Origin: Allobogoriella deserti
Lineage (GTDB): Bacteria > Actinomycetota > Actinomycetes > Actinomycetales > Actinomycetaceae
Direction: 5' to 3'
Assembly (NCBI RefSeq): GCF_042680605.1
Contig: NZ_JBHUEE010000003.1
Coordinates: 124,001 to 188,000, forward strand
Length of the DNA stretch: 64,000 nt
Shown here: positions 50,684 through 59,763 of the stretch, one piece after another
Layout of the letters: every line of letters begins with the position of its first letter
How positions within the stretch are numbered: position 1 is the first letter of the stretch
Translations under genes and position numbers: made by a program
Notes under the pieces: model-generated
What the model saw: only the letters and a program-made list of their open reading frames with translations
Told to the model about the DNA's origin: nothing
Databases searched by the model: none

Positions 50684-51409
50684 TCAGGGGGTGGGCTCAC
50701 CCTCGGGTGCGTCACTGAGGGTCCGCTCACGCACGGCAAGGATGTGGCTCTCGACGGCCTGCGCCACACCATCGGGCTCGCCCCGGTCGATCGCGGTCAG
50801 GATGCGCTCGTGCTCGGCGACGGCCAGCTCGGCGTCGTCGTGCTGCTGCTCGATGAACTGGCGCAGTCGCTGCCCGTGGATGGAGATGTGCCGGGCCATC
50901 TCGATGAAGAACGGGTTGCCGGTCGCGGCGAAGACCGCGTCGTGGAAGTCGCGGTCGGCGGTGAGGTAGTCGCTCACGGCACGCACCGACTGGTCGCCCT
51001 CGCCCGCCCGTCGCAAGGTCGCCGCGTGGCGCCGCTGACGGTCGAGGATCTCGCGCAGCTGCGGGACGAGCTCCTCGCGTCCGGCGACGGCGTGCCTGCC
51101 CGCACCGACCTCGACCACCAGGCGCGCGTCGAACAACTGCCGGATCTGCTCGCGGGACATCGGCGGCGCGACCTTGTATCCGCGCAGCGCGGTACGCGTC
51201 ACCAGCCCGGTGGACTCGAGCTGGACCAGCGCCTCACGCACCGGCGTCGGCGAGACGCCGAGGCGTGCGGCGAGGGGCTCGATGCCCAGCGATTCGCCCG
51301 CCCGGAAGTGGCCGTCCACCAACATTCCCAAGACGGCGTCGTAGACCTCGTCGCGTAGCACCCGGCGCTCGGGACGGAGCACCGGCGAGAGGGCGGGACT
51401 GTGTGACAT
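50684..51409 (-). CDS. GntR-family (FCD) transcriptional regulator
   Basis: 241 residues. Winged helix with RLGVSPTPVREALVQLESTG (about 50-69); FCD domain with ADRDFHDAVFAATGNPFF and AVAEHERILTAI. Divergent from the amino-acid ABC operon with 95 bp between starts, in which two perfect inverted repeats lie, so it is probably autoregulated and controls that importer. It might also act on the sugar genes downstream. Confidence 0.88.
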   Translation of the reverse strand: MSHSPALSPVLRPERRVLRDEVYDAVLGMLVDGHFRAGESLGIEPLAARLGVSPTPVREALVQLESTGLVTRTALRGYKVAPPMSREQIRQLFDARLVVEVGAGRHAVAGREELVPQLREILDRQRRHAATLRRAGEGDQSVRAVSDYLTADRDFHDAVFAATGNPFFIEMARHISIHGQRLRQFIEQQHDDAELAVAEHERILTAIDRGEPDGVAQAVESHILAVRERTLSDAPEGEPTP

Positions 51410-51419
51410 AGGGCAAGCC

Positions 51420-51456
51420 TACGTGTCTGGGTTTCACACGTACGCAACAGTTGCGT
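51420..51456. promoter_or_regulatory. Two adjacent inverted repeats in the GntR/ABC divergent promoter
   Basis: TACGTGT-N9-ACACGTA (51420-51442) has perfect 7-bp arms, and ACGCAA-N3-TTGCGT (51442-51456) has perfect 6-bp arms. They touch each other and fall between the GntR start (51409) and the ABC binding-protein start (51505). Likely operators. Confidence 0.55.
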
Positions 51457-51504
51457 GATGCTATCGGCCTGACGATCCGCCCGTTCGCCCTCCCGGAGGC
51501 TCCC

Positions 51505-52317
51505 ATGACCCGCCCCATCCGCACCACGGTCGCCCTCGCCGGCGCCGTCGCTCTGCTGTCCGCCTGTAACAGTGGCGGCGACGGCGGCGGCAACGACGCC
51601 GGAGGTGAGGGAGCCGAGTTCGACCTCGTCTCTCCCGGCACGCTGACCGCCTGCTCGGACGTGCCCTACCCGCCCTTCGAGGTCGAGGACCCGGAGGCCC
51701 CCAGCGGCTACAGCGGCTTCGACATCGACATGCTCCAGGCGGTCGCCGATAACCTCGGCCTCGATCTCGCCGTCCAGGACACCGGCTTCGACGCCCTCCA
51801 GTCCGGCACGGCGCTCGCCGCCGGTCAGTGCGACATCGGCGCCTCGGCCATCACCATCACGCCGGAGCGCGAGCAGAACCTCGACTTCACCGACCCGTAC
51901 TACGACTCCCTGCAGTCGCTCCTCGTCCCCGCGGACTCCGACATCGAGAGCATCGACGACCTGGCCGGTCGCACGGTCGGCGTCCAGCAGGGCACCACGG
52001 GTCAGACGTACGCCGAGGAGAACGCCCCCGAGGATGCCGAACTCCTCGAGCTGCCCTCCGACGGCGAATTGTGGCCCGCCCTGCAGGCCGGCCAGATCGA
52101 CGCCATCCTGCAGGACCTGCCGGTCAATCAGCAGCACGTGCGCGACGACGAGGCCTACGAGGTCGTCGAGGAGTACCAGACCGACGAGCAGTACGGTTTC
52201 GCGGTCGCCAAGGATCTCAACCCCGAGCTTGTCGACGCGGTCAACGCCGAACTCGCGGCCCTGCGCGAGGACGGCACGTACGACGAGATCTACGACACGT
52301 ACTTCACCACCGACTGA
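51505..52317 (+). CDS. Amino-acid-type ABC transporter substrate-binding lipoprotein
   Basis: 270 residues. Lipobox LSAC with Cys21, then a glycine-rich tether. Family 3 solute-binding domain: LTACSDVPYPPFEVED, GFDIDMLQAVADNLG, CDIGASAITITPEREQNLDFTDPYY, and GVQQGTTGQTYAEENAP. The usual ligand-carboxylate arginine is expected in the TPER/FTDPY region. CGGAGGC precedes the ATG. Binds a polar amino acid or similar small molecule for the permease and ATPase encoded next. Confidence 0.92.
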   Translation: MTRPIRTTVALAGAVALLSACNSGGDGGGNDAGGEGAEFDLVSPGTLTACSDVPYPPFEVEDPEAPSGYSGFDIDMLQAVADNLGLDLAVQDTGFDALQSGTALAAGQCDIGASAITITPEREQNLDFTDPYYDSLQSLLVPADSDIESIDDLAGRTVGVQQGTTGQTYAEENAPEDAELLELPSDGELWPALQAGQIDAILQDLPVNQQHVRDDEAYEVVEEYQTDEQYGFAVAKDLNPELVDAVNAELAALREDGTYDEIYDTYFTTD

Positions 52318-52331
52318 TCGAGAGCTGAGCG

Positions 52332-53117
52332 ATGCGCAGGTCTACCAGGCAGCGGCTCGTCCGCTGGGTGATGTACGCGATCTTCGTGATCGCCGTCGTC
52401 CTCGTCATCGTCTCCGCGGACTGGGCCCGCCTCCAGCAGCAGTTCTTCGACCCGGCCCTCGCGGCCGAGCAGTTCCCGGAGATCATCACGATCGCGCTGA
52501 AGAACACCCTGCTGTTCACGGTGATCGCCTTCGCCGGCGGCCTCGTGCTCGGGGTGCTCATGGCGCTGATGAAGCTGTCCTCCATCGGCCCGTACCGCTG
52601 GTTCGCGACAGCGTACATCGAGCTGTTCCGTGGCCTGCCGGCACTGCTCACGATCTTCGCGTTCGCGTTCATCCTGCCGATCGCCTTCGGTGTCCGCCTG
52701 CCCGGCGGCGCTGTCGGCGCGGGCCTGCTCGGGCTTGTCGCGGTCGCCTCGGCGTACATGGCCGAGGTGATCCGGGCCGGCATCCAGGCCGTCCCCAAGG
52801 GGCAGACCGAGGCGGCGCGGACCCTCGGCATGTCTCCGGCGAAGACGATGCTCTGGGTGGTCCTCCCGCAGGGTTTCCGGATCACGATCCCGCCCATGAC
52901 CAACGAGTTCGTCCTGCTGCTCAAGGACACCTCCCTGGTCTACATCGCCGGGTCGACGGTGATGACCAAGGAGCTGACGACGTTCGCCCGGGACAGTGCG
53001 ACGACGAACGCCAACGGCACCACGCTGGTCATGGCGGCGATGCTGTACCTGCTGGTCACGGTTCCCCTGACCCGGCTGGTGGCCGTACTCGAGCGGAAGA
53101 TGGCGAGGGCCCGATGA
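52332..53117 (+). CDS. Amino-acid-type ABC transporter permease
   Basis: 261 residues, HisM/GlnP family. Five or six membrane segments and the conserved TM/EAA region AGIQAVPKGQTEAARTLGMSPAKTMLWVVLPQGFR. A single permease gene, so it probably works as a homodimer. Starts 14 bp after the binding-protein stop and overlaps the ATPase gene by 4 bp. Confidence 0.92.
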   Translation: MRRSTRQRLVRWVMYAIFVIAVVLVIVSADWARLQQQFFDPALAAEQFPEIITIALKNTLLFTVIAFAGGLVLGVLMALMKLSSIGPYRWFATAYIELFRGLPALLTIFAFAFILPIAFGVRLPGGAVGAGLLGLVAVASAYMAEVIRAGIQAVPKGQTEAARTLGMSPAKTMLWVVLPQGFRITIPPMTNEFVLLLKDTSLVYIAGSTVMTKELTTFARDSATTNANGTTLVMAAMLYLLVTVPLTRLVAVLERKMARAR

Positions 53118-53890
53118 GTTCCGACCTGACCACCCGCGCCGCGGACACGCCCGCGCCGGGAACCCCCGCGATCGAGATCCGAGACCTGCACAAGAGCTTC
53201 GGCGACGTCGAGGTGCTCAAGGGCATCGACCTGGTGATCCGGCAGGGCGAGGTGGTGTGCGTCGTCGGACCGTCCGGGTCCGGCAAATCCACCCTGCTAC
53301 GCTCGGTCAACCTGCTCGAGGAGCCGACCGGAGGCCAGATCCTCATCGAGGGCGTCGACATCCTCGACCCGGACGTCGACATCGACCGCGTCCGCACCCG
53401 CATCGGCATGGTGTTCCAACAGTTCAACCTGTTCCCGCACATGACCGTGCTGCGCAATCTCACCATCGCGCAGGAGAAGGTGCTGGGCCGCCGCACCACC
53501 GAGGCGCGGAAGGTCGCCCAGGAGATGCTCGATCGCGTCGGGCTGGGCGAGCGCGGGTCCGCCTACCCTTCGCACCTCTCCGGCGGTCAGCAGCAGCGTG
53601 TCGCCATCGCGCGATCGCTCTGCATGAACCCGGACATGATGCTCTTCGACGAGCCCACCTCGGCGCTCGACCCCGAGCTCGTCGGCGAGGTCCTGCAGGT
53701 GATGCAGGACCTCGCCAAAGAGGGCATGACGATGATGGTGGTCACCCACGAGATGGGCTTCGCCCGCGAGGTGGGCGACCGACTGCTGTTCATGGACGGC
53801 GGCGTGATCGTCGAGGAGGGGGTCCCGGCCGACGTACTGGCCCGTCCGCGCCACGAGCGGACGCAGGCGTTCCTGTCGAAGGTCCTGTGA
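53114..53890 (+). CDS. Amino-acid-type ABC transporter ATP-binding protein
   Basis: 258 residues. Walker A GPSGSGKSTLLR, Q-loop MVFQQFNLFPHM, signature LSGGQQQRVAIARS, Walker B MMLFDEPTSALD, and switch His in VVTHEMGFA, all intact and typical of GlnQ/HisP. Completes the three-gene importer. Confidence 0.95.
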   Translation: MSSDLTTRAADTPAPGTPAIEIRDLHKSFGDVEVLKGIDLVIRQGEVVCVVGPSGSGKSTLLRSVNLLEEPTGGQILIEGVDILDPDVDIDRVRTRIGMVFQQFNLFPHMTVLRNLTIAQEKVLGRRTTEARKVAQEMLDRVGLGERGSAYPSHLSGGQQQRVAIARSLCMNPDMMLFDEPTSALDPELVGEVLQVMQDLAKEGMTMMVVTHEMGFAREVGDRLLFMDGGVIVEEGVPADVLARPRHERTQAFLSKVL

Positions 53891-53902
53891 GCCGGTCCGC
53901 CG

Positions 53903-54850
53903 TCAGCGGGCGGCTGCCGTCGCCCGCCCGGTCAGCGCCGCAGCCGTCTCGGTGACGACCTCCTCCCACGGCGTCGCCTCGACACCGAAGACGTCGGTGG
54001 TCTCGGCGGCGTCGAGGACGTACGGCCGGTCCCACTGGTACAGCAGCTCGCCGATCTCCCGCATCAGCGGCACGAACGGGTAGGTCATCCGCAGCAGCGG
54101 GCGCGGGACCCGGAGCATCCGCACCCGGCGAGCACCGGCTGCCGATGCGACGTCGGCGACCACCTCGCGCACGGTGCGGGTCGGCGGCGAGGGCACGTGC
54201 CACGCCTCGCCCCAGGCACGCTCGTCGACCGCGACGGCGGCGAGGGTCCGCGCGACGTCGGGGACGTAAGTGAAGGTGTGCCGCACATCCGGCGGCCCGA
54301 AGGTGAGCACCGGCCGGCCGCGGACCGCCTGACTGGCATAGAGCATCGCCATACTGTTCATCGGTTCGATCGCGCCGACGTAGTCCGACGCACGGACCTC
54401 CGTCACCCGCACGGAACCGGCACGCTGACGAGCCATCGCGTCGGCCCACATCCGGGCACGGAGCCGCCCCTTGTGATCGGTGGCGGCGAGCGGCAGGTCA
54501 CGGGTGATCGGTCCGGGTACGGGCCCGTAGCCGTAGAGGTTCCCGGTGATCGCCAGCACCGCGCCGGTCGTCTCCGCAGCCTGGAGGATCGAGGCCGCCA
54601 GCGGCGGCCAGTGCTCCTCCCAGCTGGTGTAGGAGCGCGGGTTGGCGCAGTTGTACAGGGCGACGGCGCCGCGCGCCTGAGCGGTCAGGCTGGCCGGATC
54701 GGCGGCGTCCGCCTGCACCCGGGTGACCCCCGGGCGGTCCGGTCCCCGCCCGGAGCGGGTGACGACGCGAACGTCGTGCCCCTCGTCGGCGAGCAGATGG
54801 GCCAGGGCGGTCCCTACGGGACCGGCGCCGACGATGACGTGCAAAGACAT
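53903..54850 (-). CDS. NAD(P)-dependent epimerase/dehydratase-like protein (extended SDR)
   Basis: 315 residues. Rossmann fold at the N-terminus: IVGAGPVGTALAHLLADEGHDVRVVTRSG. No standard YxxxK pair is obvious, so it is an atypical extended SDR of the NmrA/epimerase type. Divergent from a TetR regulator with a strong inverted repeat between them, a common pairing for an inducible oxidoreductase. Substrate unknown. Confidence 0.8.
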   Translation of the reverse strand: MSLHVIVGAGPVGTALAHLLADEGHDVRVVTRSGRGPDRPGVTRVQADAADPASLTAQARGAVALYNCANPRSYTSWEEHWPPLAASILQAAETTGAVLAITGNLYGYGPVPGPITRDLPLAATDHKGRLRARMWADAMARQRAGSVRVTEVRASDYVGAIEPMNSMAMLYASQAVRGRPVLTFGPPDVRHTFTYVPDVARTLAAVAVDERAWGEAWHVPSPPTRTVREVVADVASAAGARRVRMLRVPRPLLRMTYPFVPLMREIGELLYQWDRPYVLDAAETTDVFGVEATPWEEVVTETAAALTGRATAAAR

Positions 54851-54905
54851 GGGGACCTCCGAAGGAGTGGCGGATACACCGAGTGGCGAGAACGCTGTTC
54901 GTGTT

Positions 54906-54955
54906 CGTGATCAGCGTTTCACCCGGCGTCGTCCACGTCAAGAACACTGATCACG
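54906..54955. promoter_or_regulatory. Inverted repeat, probable TetR operator
   Basis: CGTGATCAGCGTT (54906-54918) and AACACTGATCACG (54943-54955) are 13-bp arms with one mismatch and a 24-bp centre. They lie in the 145-bp divergent gap before the TetR start at 54996. Each arm itself contains the palindrome TGATCA. Probably two sites for the TetR regulator. Confidence 0.55.
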
Positions 54956-54995
54956 TTGCGTATCGGTGATCTGCTCATGTGGCACACTCGGCCGC

Positions 54996-55721
54996 ATGCC
55001 TGGGATCCGCGAACGCGTCCGTGCCGAACTCGTCGCCGAGATCGTCGAGGTCGCCCGGCGGCATCTGGGCGAGCGGGGCGCCGCCGGGTTGTCGGTGCGC
55101 GCGGTGACCCGCGAGCTCGGCATGGCGCCGTCGGCGGTCTACCGGTACTTCCCGAACCGCGATGCGCTCCTGACGGCGCTCATCGTCTCCGCGTACGAGG
55201 GGCTCGGCGCGGCCGCGCGCGAGGCGGAGTCCGGTGTCGACCGTGAGGATCATCTAGGCCGCTGGCACGCCGTCTTCCGCGCGGTCCGCGCGTGGGCGCT
55301 GACCCATCGGCACGAGTACGCCCTCATCTACGGCACACCGGTACCCGGGTACGTGGCTCCGGAGGACACCGTCGGGCCGGCGGCCCAGGTGACGCTCCTC
55401 CTGGCCGGCATCGTGACCGACGCCGCCGTCGGGCCGGGACTGGCTGAGCACGAGTCCGTGCCGGTGCCGCAAACCCTGCAGTCCGACGTCGATGCTCGGA
55501 TCGCCGACGTGGTCCGGACGATGGCGCCGGAGCAGACCGCATCGCTGCGCGCCCTTCGTCCCGACACGGTGCTCGGCGTCATCGACGCGTGGTCCGCCCT
55601 GTTCGGCGCCGTCAGCTTCGAGCTCTTCGGGCACTACCACCGGGTCATCGAGGCGCGCGAGGCCCACATCGAGCACCTCGCACGCACCACCGCCCGGACT
55701 GTCGGCCTCCCGGGCGCCTGA
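54996..55721 (+). CDS. TetR-family transcriptional regulator
   Basis: 241 residues. HTH GLSVRAVTRELGMAPSAVYRYFPNRDALLTALI (about 30-60; the residues SAVYRYF form the recognition helix). The C-terminal domain is of the WHG type (HRHEYALIYGTPVPGY). ATG at 54996 chosen; a TTG/ATG-type start 30 bp upstream would add MICSCGTLGR and lacks support. Probably represses the divergent epimerase gene. Confidence 0.9.
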   Translation: MPGIRERVRAELVAEIVEVARRHLGERGAAGLSVRAVTRELGMAPSAVYRYFPNRDALLTALIVSAYEGLGAAAREAESGVDREDHLGRWHAVFRAVRAWALTHRHEYALIYGTPVPGYVAPEDTVGPAAQVTLLLAGIVTDAAVGPGLAEHESVPVPQTLQSDVDARIADVVRTMAPEQTASLRALRPDTVLGVIDAWSALFGAVSFELFGHYHRVIEAREAHIEHLARTTARTVGLPGA

Positions 55722-55829
55722 CCCCCGCGCCCGCTCGACGTGCGGGACGGCCGTGGCGGGGTCACACTGACTGGTACCCGCGGGCGGGCATGAGCACAGC
55801 CGCCCGTTCCGACGAGAGGAGCCGGACAC

Positions 55830-56051
55830 ATGGGTATCGGCGCTGGAATCTTCCTCCTTGTGGTCGGCGCGATCCTCAGCTTCGCCGTCGCCGACCGTAT
55901 CGAAGGGGTCGACCTCATCATGGTCGGCTACATCTGCATGGGCGCGGGCGTGCTCGCCCTGATCATCGCGCTGATCGTCAACGCGCAGCGTTCCCGCACC
56001 CGCCACACCGAACGCGTGGAGCGGCGAGCGGACCCCCGCGAGGACGTCTGA
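55830..56051 (+). CDS. DUF6458-family small membrane protein
   Basis: 73 residues with two membrane segments (about 5-20 and 32-50) and a charged cytoplasmic tail ending RRADPREDV. GAGAGGAG lies upstream. The size and MGIGAGIFLLVVGAILSFAV start match DUF6458 proteins, widespread in actinobacteria and of unknown function. Stands alone between TetR and the App1-domain gene. Confidence 0.8.
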   Translation: MGIGAGIFLLVVGAILSFAVADRIEGVDLIMVGYICMGAGVLALIIALIVNAQRSRTRHTERVERRADPREDV

Positions 56052-56119
56052 GGCCACGCTCCGCCACGACCTGCGGCGGTGGCGGCGGTGGGCCACCCCA
56101 TGCCGATAGCGTGGTCCTC

Positions 56120-57226
56120 ATGGGACTGTCCCGAGCCGTCAGCGCCGCCGAGGACGCGATCAACCGCCGCAGCGTCGTCTACCTGCGCCGGCGCGGCTGG
56201 CGCCCACGCATCATCGGCCTGACCGGCTACGGCTCGGTGCGCAGCCTGCACGTCCTCGGCCGGGTCATCATGGCGCACCCGCACGCCGAGGACGACGACG
56301 GCGAGAACGGCGACCAGGCGCCCGAGCGGCCCATCGGGCCGCTGGACGTCGCGGCGGAGGCCCAGCGTGGCTGGCGCTCGTTCTTCACGGCGCAGGTCGG
56401 CTTCCTGCCGGTCACGGTGCGGGCCGGTGGCCAGACGCTGCGCACGACGACGGACCGCGGCGGCTACATCGACGTCATGGTCCGTGACCACGGCCTCGAG
56501 CCCGGGTGGCACGAGGTCCAGATCGAGGCGGTCGCAGCGCAGCCGGTGACGGCCACGGTGCTCGTCGTCGACCCGAACGTGCGCACCGGCATCGTCTCCG
56601 ACATCGACGACACGATCATGGTCACGATGCTGCCGCGCATGTTCATCGCGGCGTGGAACACCTTCGTGCGCCACACCAGCACCCGCAAGCCCGTCCCCGG
56701 CATGGCCCGGCTGTACCGGTCACTGCTCGAAGGCCACCGGGACGCACCGATCTTCTACCTCTCCACCGGCGCCTGGAACACCGCGCCGACGCTGCGCCGC
56801 TTCATGCGCACCCACGGCTACCCCGAGGGGCCGATGCTGCTGACGGACTGGGGGCCGACCCCGACCGGACTGTTCCGCTCCGGCATCGAGCACAAGCGGA
56901 TCCAGCTGCGCAACCTCATCATCACCTTCCCGGAGATCCGGTGGATCCTCGTCGGTGACGACGGGCAGCATGACCCGGTGATCTACGACGAGTTGGCCCG
57001 GGAGCATCCGCGGCACATCGCGGCGATCGCGATCCGCCAGCTCTCCCCCACCGAGCAGGTCCTCGCGCACGGCACCCCGGAGGCCATCGAGCACCCGCCG
57101 GCGATGCGCAACGCCACGGCCGAGCACGGTGTGCCGACCGTCCAGGGGCGCGACGGCAACGCTCTGGCCACGCTCCTGCCCGAGGTGGTGGCCGAACGCC
57201 GGGAGGCGCTCAGCACACCCCGCTGA
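56120..57226 (+). CDS. App1-domain phosphatase-like protein (DUF2183)
   Basis: 368 residues. The catalytic App1 domain has the DxDxT signature in GIVSDIDDTIMVT (about 161-173), STGAWNTAPTLRRF and the C-terminal WILVGDDGQHDPVIYDELA. This HAD-like domain is known from yeast phosphatidate phosphatase App1. The N-terminal part (about 1-155) is a beta-rich module (TVRAGGQTLRTTTDRGGYIDV). A lipid or phosphoprotein phosphatase role is inferred from family; the substrate in bacteria is unknown. Confidence 0.82.
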   Translation: MGLSRAVSAAEDAINRRSVVYLRRRGWRPRIIGLTGYGSVRSLHVLGRVIMAHPHAEDDDGENGDQAPERPIGPLDVAAEAQRGWRSFFTAQVGFLPVTVRAGGQTLRTTTDRGGYIDVMVRDHGLEPGWHEVQIEAVAAQPVTATVLVVDPNVRTGIVSDIDDTIMVTMLPRMFIAAWNTFVRHTSTRKPVPGMARLYRSLLEGHRDAPIFYLSTGAWNTAPTLRRFMRTHGYPEGPMLLTDWGPTPTGLFRSGIEHKRIQLRNLIITFPEIRWILVGDDGQHDPVIYDELAREHPRHIAAIAIRQLSPTEQVLAHGTPEAIEHPPAMRNATAEHGVPTVQGRDGNALATLLPEVVAERREALSTPR

Positions 57227-57254
57227 CCCGGCGAGAACCGCAGAATTCTGCGGG

Positions 57255-57273
57255 AAAGGGTTGCCTTTCCTTC
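57255..57273. promoter_or_regulatory. Possible DtxR/IdeR-type iron box
   Basis: AAAGGGTTGCCTTTCCTTC matches 14 of 19 positions of the DtxR/IdeR consensus TWAGGTWAGSCTWACCTWA by eye, with AAAGG/CCTTT symmetry in the left half. It lies 38 bp before the VIT-family gene, which fits metal-dependent control. Not proven. Confidence 0.4.
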
Positions 57274-57310
57274 GTTGTGAGGGCGCCGCCACGAGCCTAC
57301 ATTTAACGGT

Positions 57311-58075
57311 ATGGGCAGCCTCGCCATCGGCCGGTCCGGTCCTGCGGCGGCAGGGCCGACCTCCTCCGGCCCGGAGCGGCCCGCGCGGCGCGCCGGAGGG
57401 ATCGAGCAGCGTCTCAACGCGCTCCGGGCCGGCGTGCTCGGGGCGAACGACGGCATCGTCTCGGTTGCCGCCGTCGTGGTCGGTGTCGCCGGGGCGACGA
57501 CGCAGACCGGTCCGATCGCCACGGCGGGCCTGGCCGCGGCACTCGGCGGCGCCGTGTCCATGGCGCTGGGCGAGTACGTCTCGGTCAGCAGCCAGCGCGA
57601 CAGCGAGCGGCACCTCATCGCCGTCCGGAAGCAGGCGCTGCGCGAGGACCCCGAGGGTCAGGTGCGCGAGCTCGCGGCGATGTACGAAGCCCGCGGCCTC
57701 TCCCCCGCGACCGCGCGTCAGGTGGCGGACGAGGAGACACGGACGGGTGCGTTGGCGGCCCATGTCCGGGCCCGGCACCACATCGATCTCGACGACGTCG
57801 CGAGCCCGTGGCACGCGGCCTTCGCCTCGTTCGGGTCGTTCGTCCTCGGGGCGCTGCTCCCGCTCGTCGCGATCCTCCTGCCGCCGGCACACGTCCGCGT
57901 GCCGGTGACGTTCGTGGCGACGCTGGTGGCGCTGGCACTGACCGGTGCGATCGCCGCCGGGATCGGAGGCGGCAGCCGGCGGCACGCCGCACTGCGCGTG
58001 GTGCTCGGCGGCGCGCTGGCGCTGGCGGTGACGTACGCCGCCGGTGTGCTGCTCGGCGTCAGCGGCGTCGTCTGA
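57311..58075 (+). CDS. VIT1/CCC1-family Fe(II)/Mn(II) transporter
   Basis: 254 residues. Family motifs: LGANDGIVSVAAVVVGVAGA (about 44-63) and GAVSMALGEYVSVSSQRDSE (about 80-99), the metal-binding glutamate region, then a cytoplasmic helical stretch (about 100-155) with E/H residues and three more membrane segments. These transporters export or sequester iron or manganese. An iron-box-like sequence precedes the gene. Convergent with sppA. Confidence 0.85.
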   Translation: MGSLAIGRSGPAAAGPTSSGPERPARRAGGIEQRLNALRAGVLGANDGIVSVAAVVVGVAGATTQTGPIATAGLAAALGGAVSMALGEYVSVSSQRDSERHLIAVRKQALREDPEGQVRELAAMYEARGLSPATARQVADEETRTGALAAHVRARHHIDLDDVASPWHAAFASFGSFVLGALLPLVAILLPPAHVRVPVTFVATLVALALTGAIAAGIGGGSRRHAALRVVLGGALALAVTYAAGVLLGVSGVV

Positions 58076-58087
58076 TCCGCCGCGACG

Positions 58088-59725
58088 TCAGCGGATGGTC
58101 ACGGCGCGGTCGAACCACGTCAGCACGACCTCGGACCCGAACGGCCACAGTCCCGACAGCGCCTTGACCGGATCGGTGGCCAGCGCCGTCGGGTCGACCG
58201 CGAAGGCCGGCGTGCCCGGGAGCTGGAAGCCGTGCGAGATCGGTTTGGCCGGTGCGTCCTCGGGCAGGCCGCCGAGTCGGCGGGCGAGGTCGAGACCGGC
58301 CTCCAATCCGCCGAGCTCGTCCACCAGGCCGACCTCGGCGGCGTCGCTCCCGCTCCAGATCCGGCCGCGCCCGAGGCTGTCGACGCGGTCCGGCTCCAGG
58401 CCACGGCCGGTGGCCACGCGGTCGACGAAGCGGCCGTAGACGTCGTTCATCATCTGCTCGGCCCAGGTGCGGTCGGCGTCGGAGAAGGGACGGTGAGGAC
58501 TGGCGAAGAGTGCGCTCTCGCGCCCCACGGCCTCCGGCCGTAGGCCGTGGGCGTCGTCGAAGCCGCTCAGCACCGGTTTGCCGACGACGACGCCGATGCT
58601 GCCGGTGATCGTGTAGGGGTCGGCGACCACGCGGTCGGCCTGGGCGGCGACGTAGTAGCCGCCGGAGGCAGCGACCGGGCCCATCACGGCGACGACCGGC
58701 GTCGTCGCCCGGGCGACCGCCCGGCAGATCAGGTCGGAGGCGACGGCGGATCCGCCGGGCGAGTCGACGTACAGGACGATGGCCTTGACGTCCTCGTCCC
58801 GGTCCGCCTTCCGCAGGGCCGCCACGACGGTGTCCGAGCCGGCCTGCTGTCCGGGCGTGAACGGCAGCGTCGGCATCCCGCGCGATCGGCCGGTGACGAT
58901 CGGCCCGACGACCGGGACGACGGCGACCTCGCCCTTGGCGTCCTTGCCACCACGGCCGCGCAGGCCGAGCCCGCGCTTGAGGCCGAACGTGCCCGGCAGA
59001 GCGAGCTCGAGTGCCCGCTGCCAGTCGCCGTCGACGACGGTGCAGATCTCGTCGTCGTAGGCGACGCGGGTGAGCAGTCCGGCGTCGAGCAGCTGGCGGG
59101 CGCTGACATGGTTCGCGTCCGGCACGCCGGCGGCGCCGCGAGGTTCGGCGACGTCGGCCGACCAGCGCGCTTCGGCGGATTCGAGGTAGGCGGTCAGCTG
59201 CTCGCGGTTCTTCTCGTCCATGCCGGACTCGGAGAACGGTGTCAGCGCCGCCTTGTACTCACCGATCCGCAGGTTTTCGAACGTGATCCCGTGCCGGTCG
59301 AGGAAGGCGCCGAAGAAGAGCTGCTCGGCGGCGAAACCGGGCAACTGGACCTCGGCCGACTCCGGGGCGAGGACTTCGTCCAGGCCGGCGGTCACGAGCA
59401 GAGACCGCATGCTGACCTGCGGCAGGTAACCGACCACGCGCTTGCGCGCCGACAGCCGGGCGAGGGAGTGTCCGATCGTGTGCGCGGTGGCGAGGTCGCC
59501 CTCGAAGCGGCCGACGCGCACCAGGACGCCGCGCACCCACTCGGCCTCCCCCAGGCGGCGCAACCGGTCTGTCAGGCCCTCGAGGGAGTCGGCCTGGCGC
59601 AGCAGCGTCTGGATCGGATCGGCGGAGCGGTAGGCGTGGTAGGGCCCGTGCAGATCGAGCACCACCCAGTCCGGGCGCGTGGAGTCCTTGTCGACGGCGA
59701 GGCGGAACCTGTCGAGGAGTTTCAT
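58088..59725 (-). CDS. sppA: Signal peptide peptidase SppA (67K type)
   Basis: 545 residues, the tandem-domain length of E. coli-type SppA. The catalytic lysine is expected in IGEYKAALTPFSESGM (about 164-179) of the N-terminal half, and the nucleophile serine lies in LYVDSPGGSAVASD of the C-terminal half; GPVAASGGYYVAAQAD follows. No clear N-terminal membrane anchor is seen, unlike the E. coli enzyme. Degrades cleaved signal peptides. ATG at 59725 is chosen over a GTG at 59758. A strong hairpin lies 38 bp upstream. Confidence 0.88.
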   Translation of the reverse strand: MKLLDRFRLAVDKDSTRPDWVVLDLHGPYHAYRSADPIQTLLRQADSLEGLTDRLRRLGEAEWVRGVLVRVGRFEGDLATAHTIGHSLARLSARKRVVGYLPQVSMRSLLVTAGLDEVLAPESAEVQLPGFAAEQLFFGAFLDRHGITFENLRIGEYKAALTPFSESGMDEKNREQLTAYLESAEARWSADVAEPRGAAGVPDANHVSARQLLDAGLLTRVAYDDEICTVVDGDWQRALELALPGTFGLKRGLGLRGRGGKDAKGEVAVVPVVGPIVTGRSRGMPTLPFTPGQQAGSDTVVAALRKADRDEDVKAIVLYVDSPGGSAVASDLICRAVARATTPVVAVMGPVAASGGYYVAAQADRVVADPYTITGSIGVVVGKPVLSGFDDAHGLRPEAVGRESALFASPHRPFSDADRTWAEQMMNDVYGRFVDRVATGRGLEPDRVDSLGRGRIWSGSDAAEVGLVDELGGLEAGLDLARRLGGLPEDAPAKPISHGFQLPGTPAFAVDPTALATDPVKALSGLWPFGSEVVLTWFDRAVTIR

Positions 59726-59763
59726 CCTTCGAGCGTAGAGGCGGTCCGGGGGTGGCACGCAGT

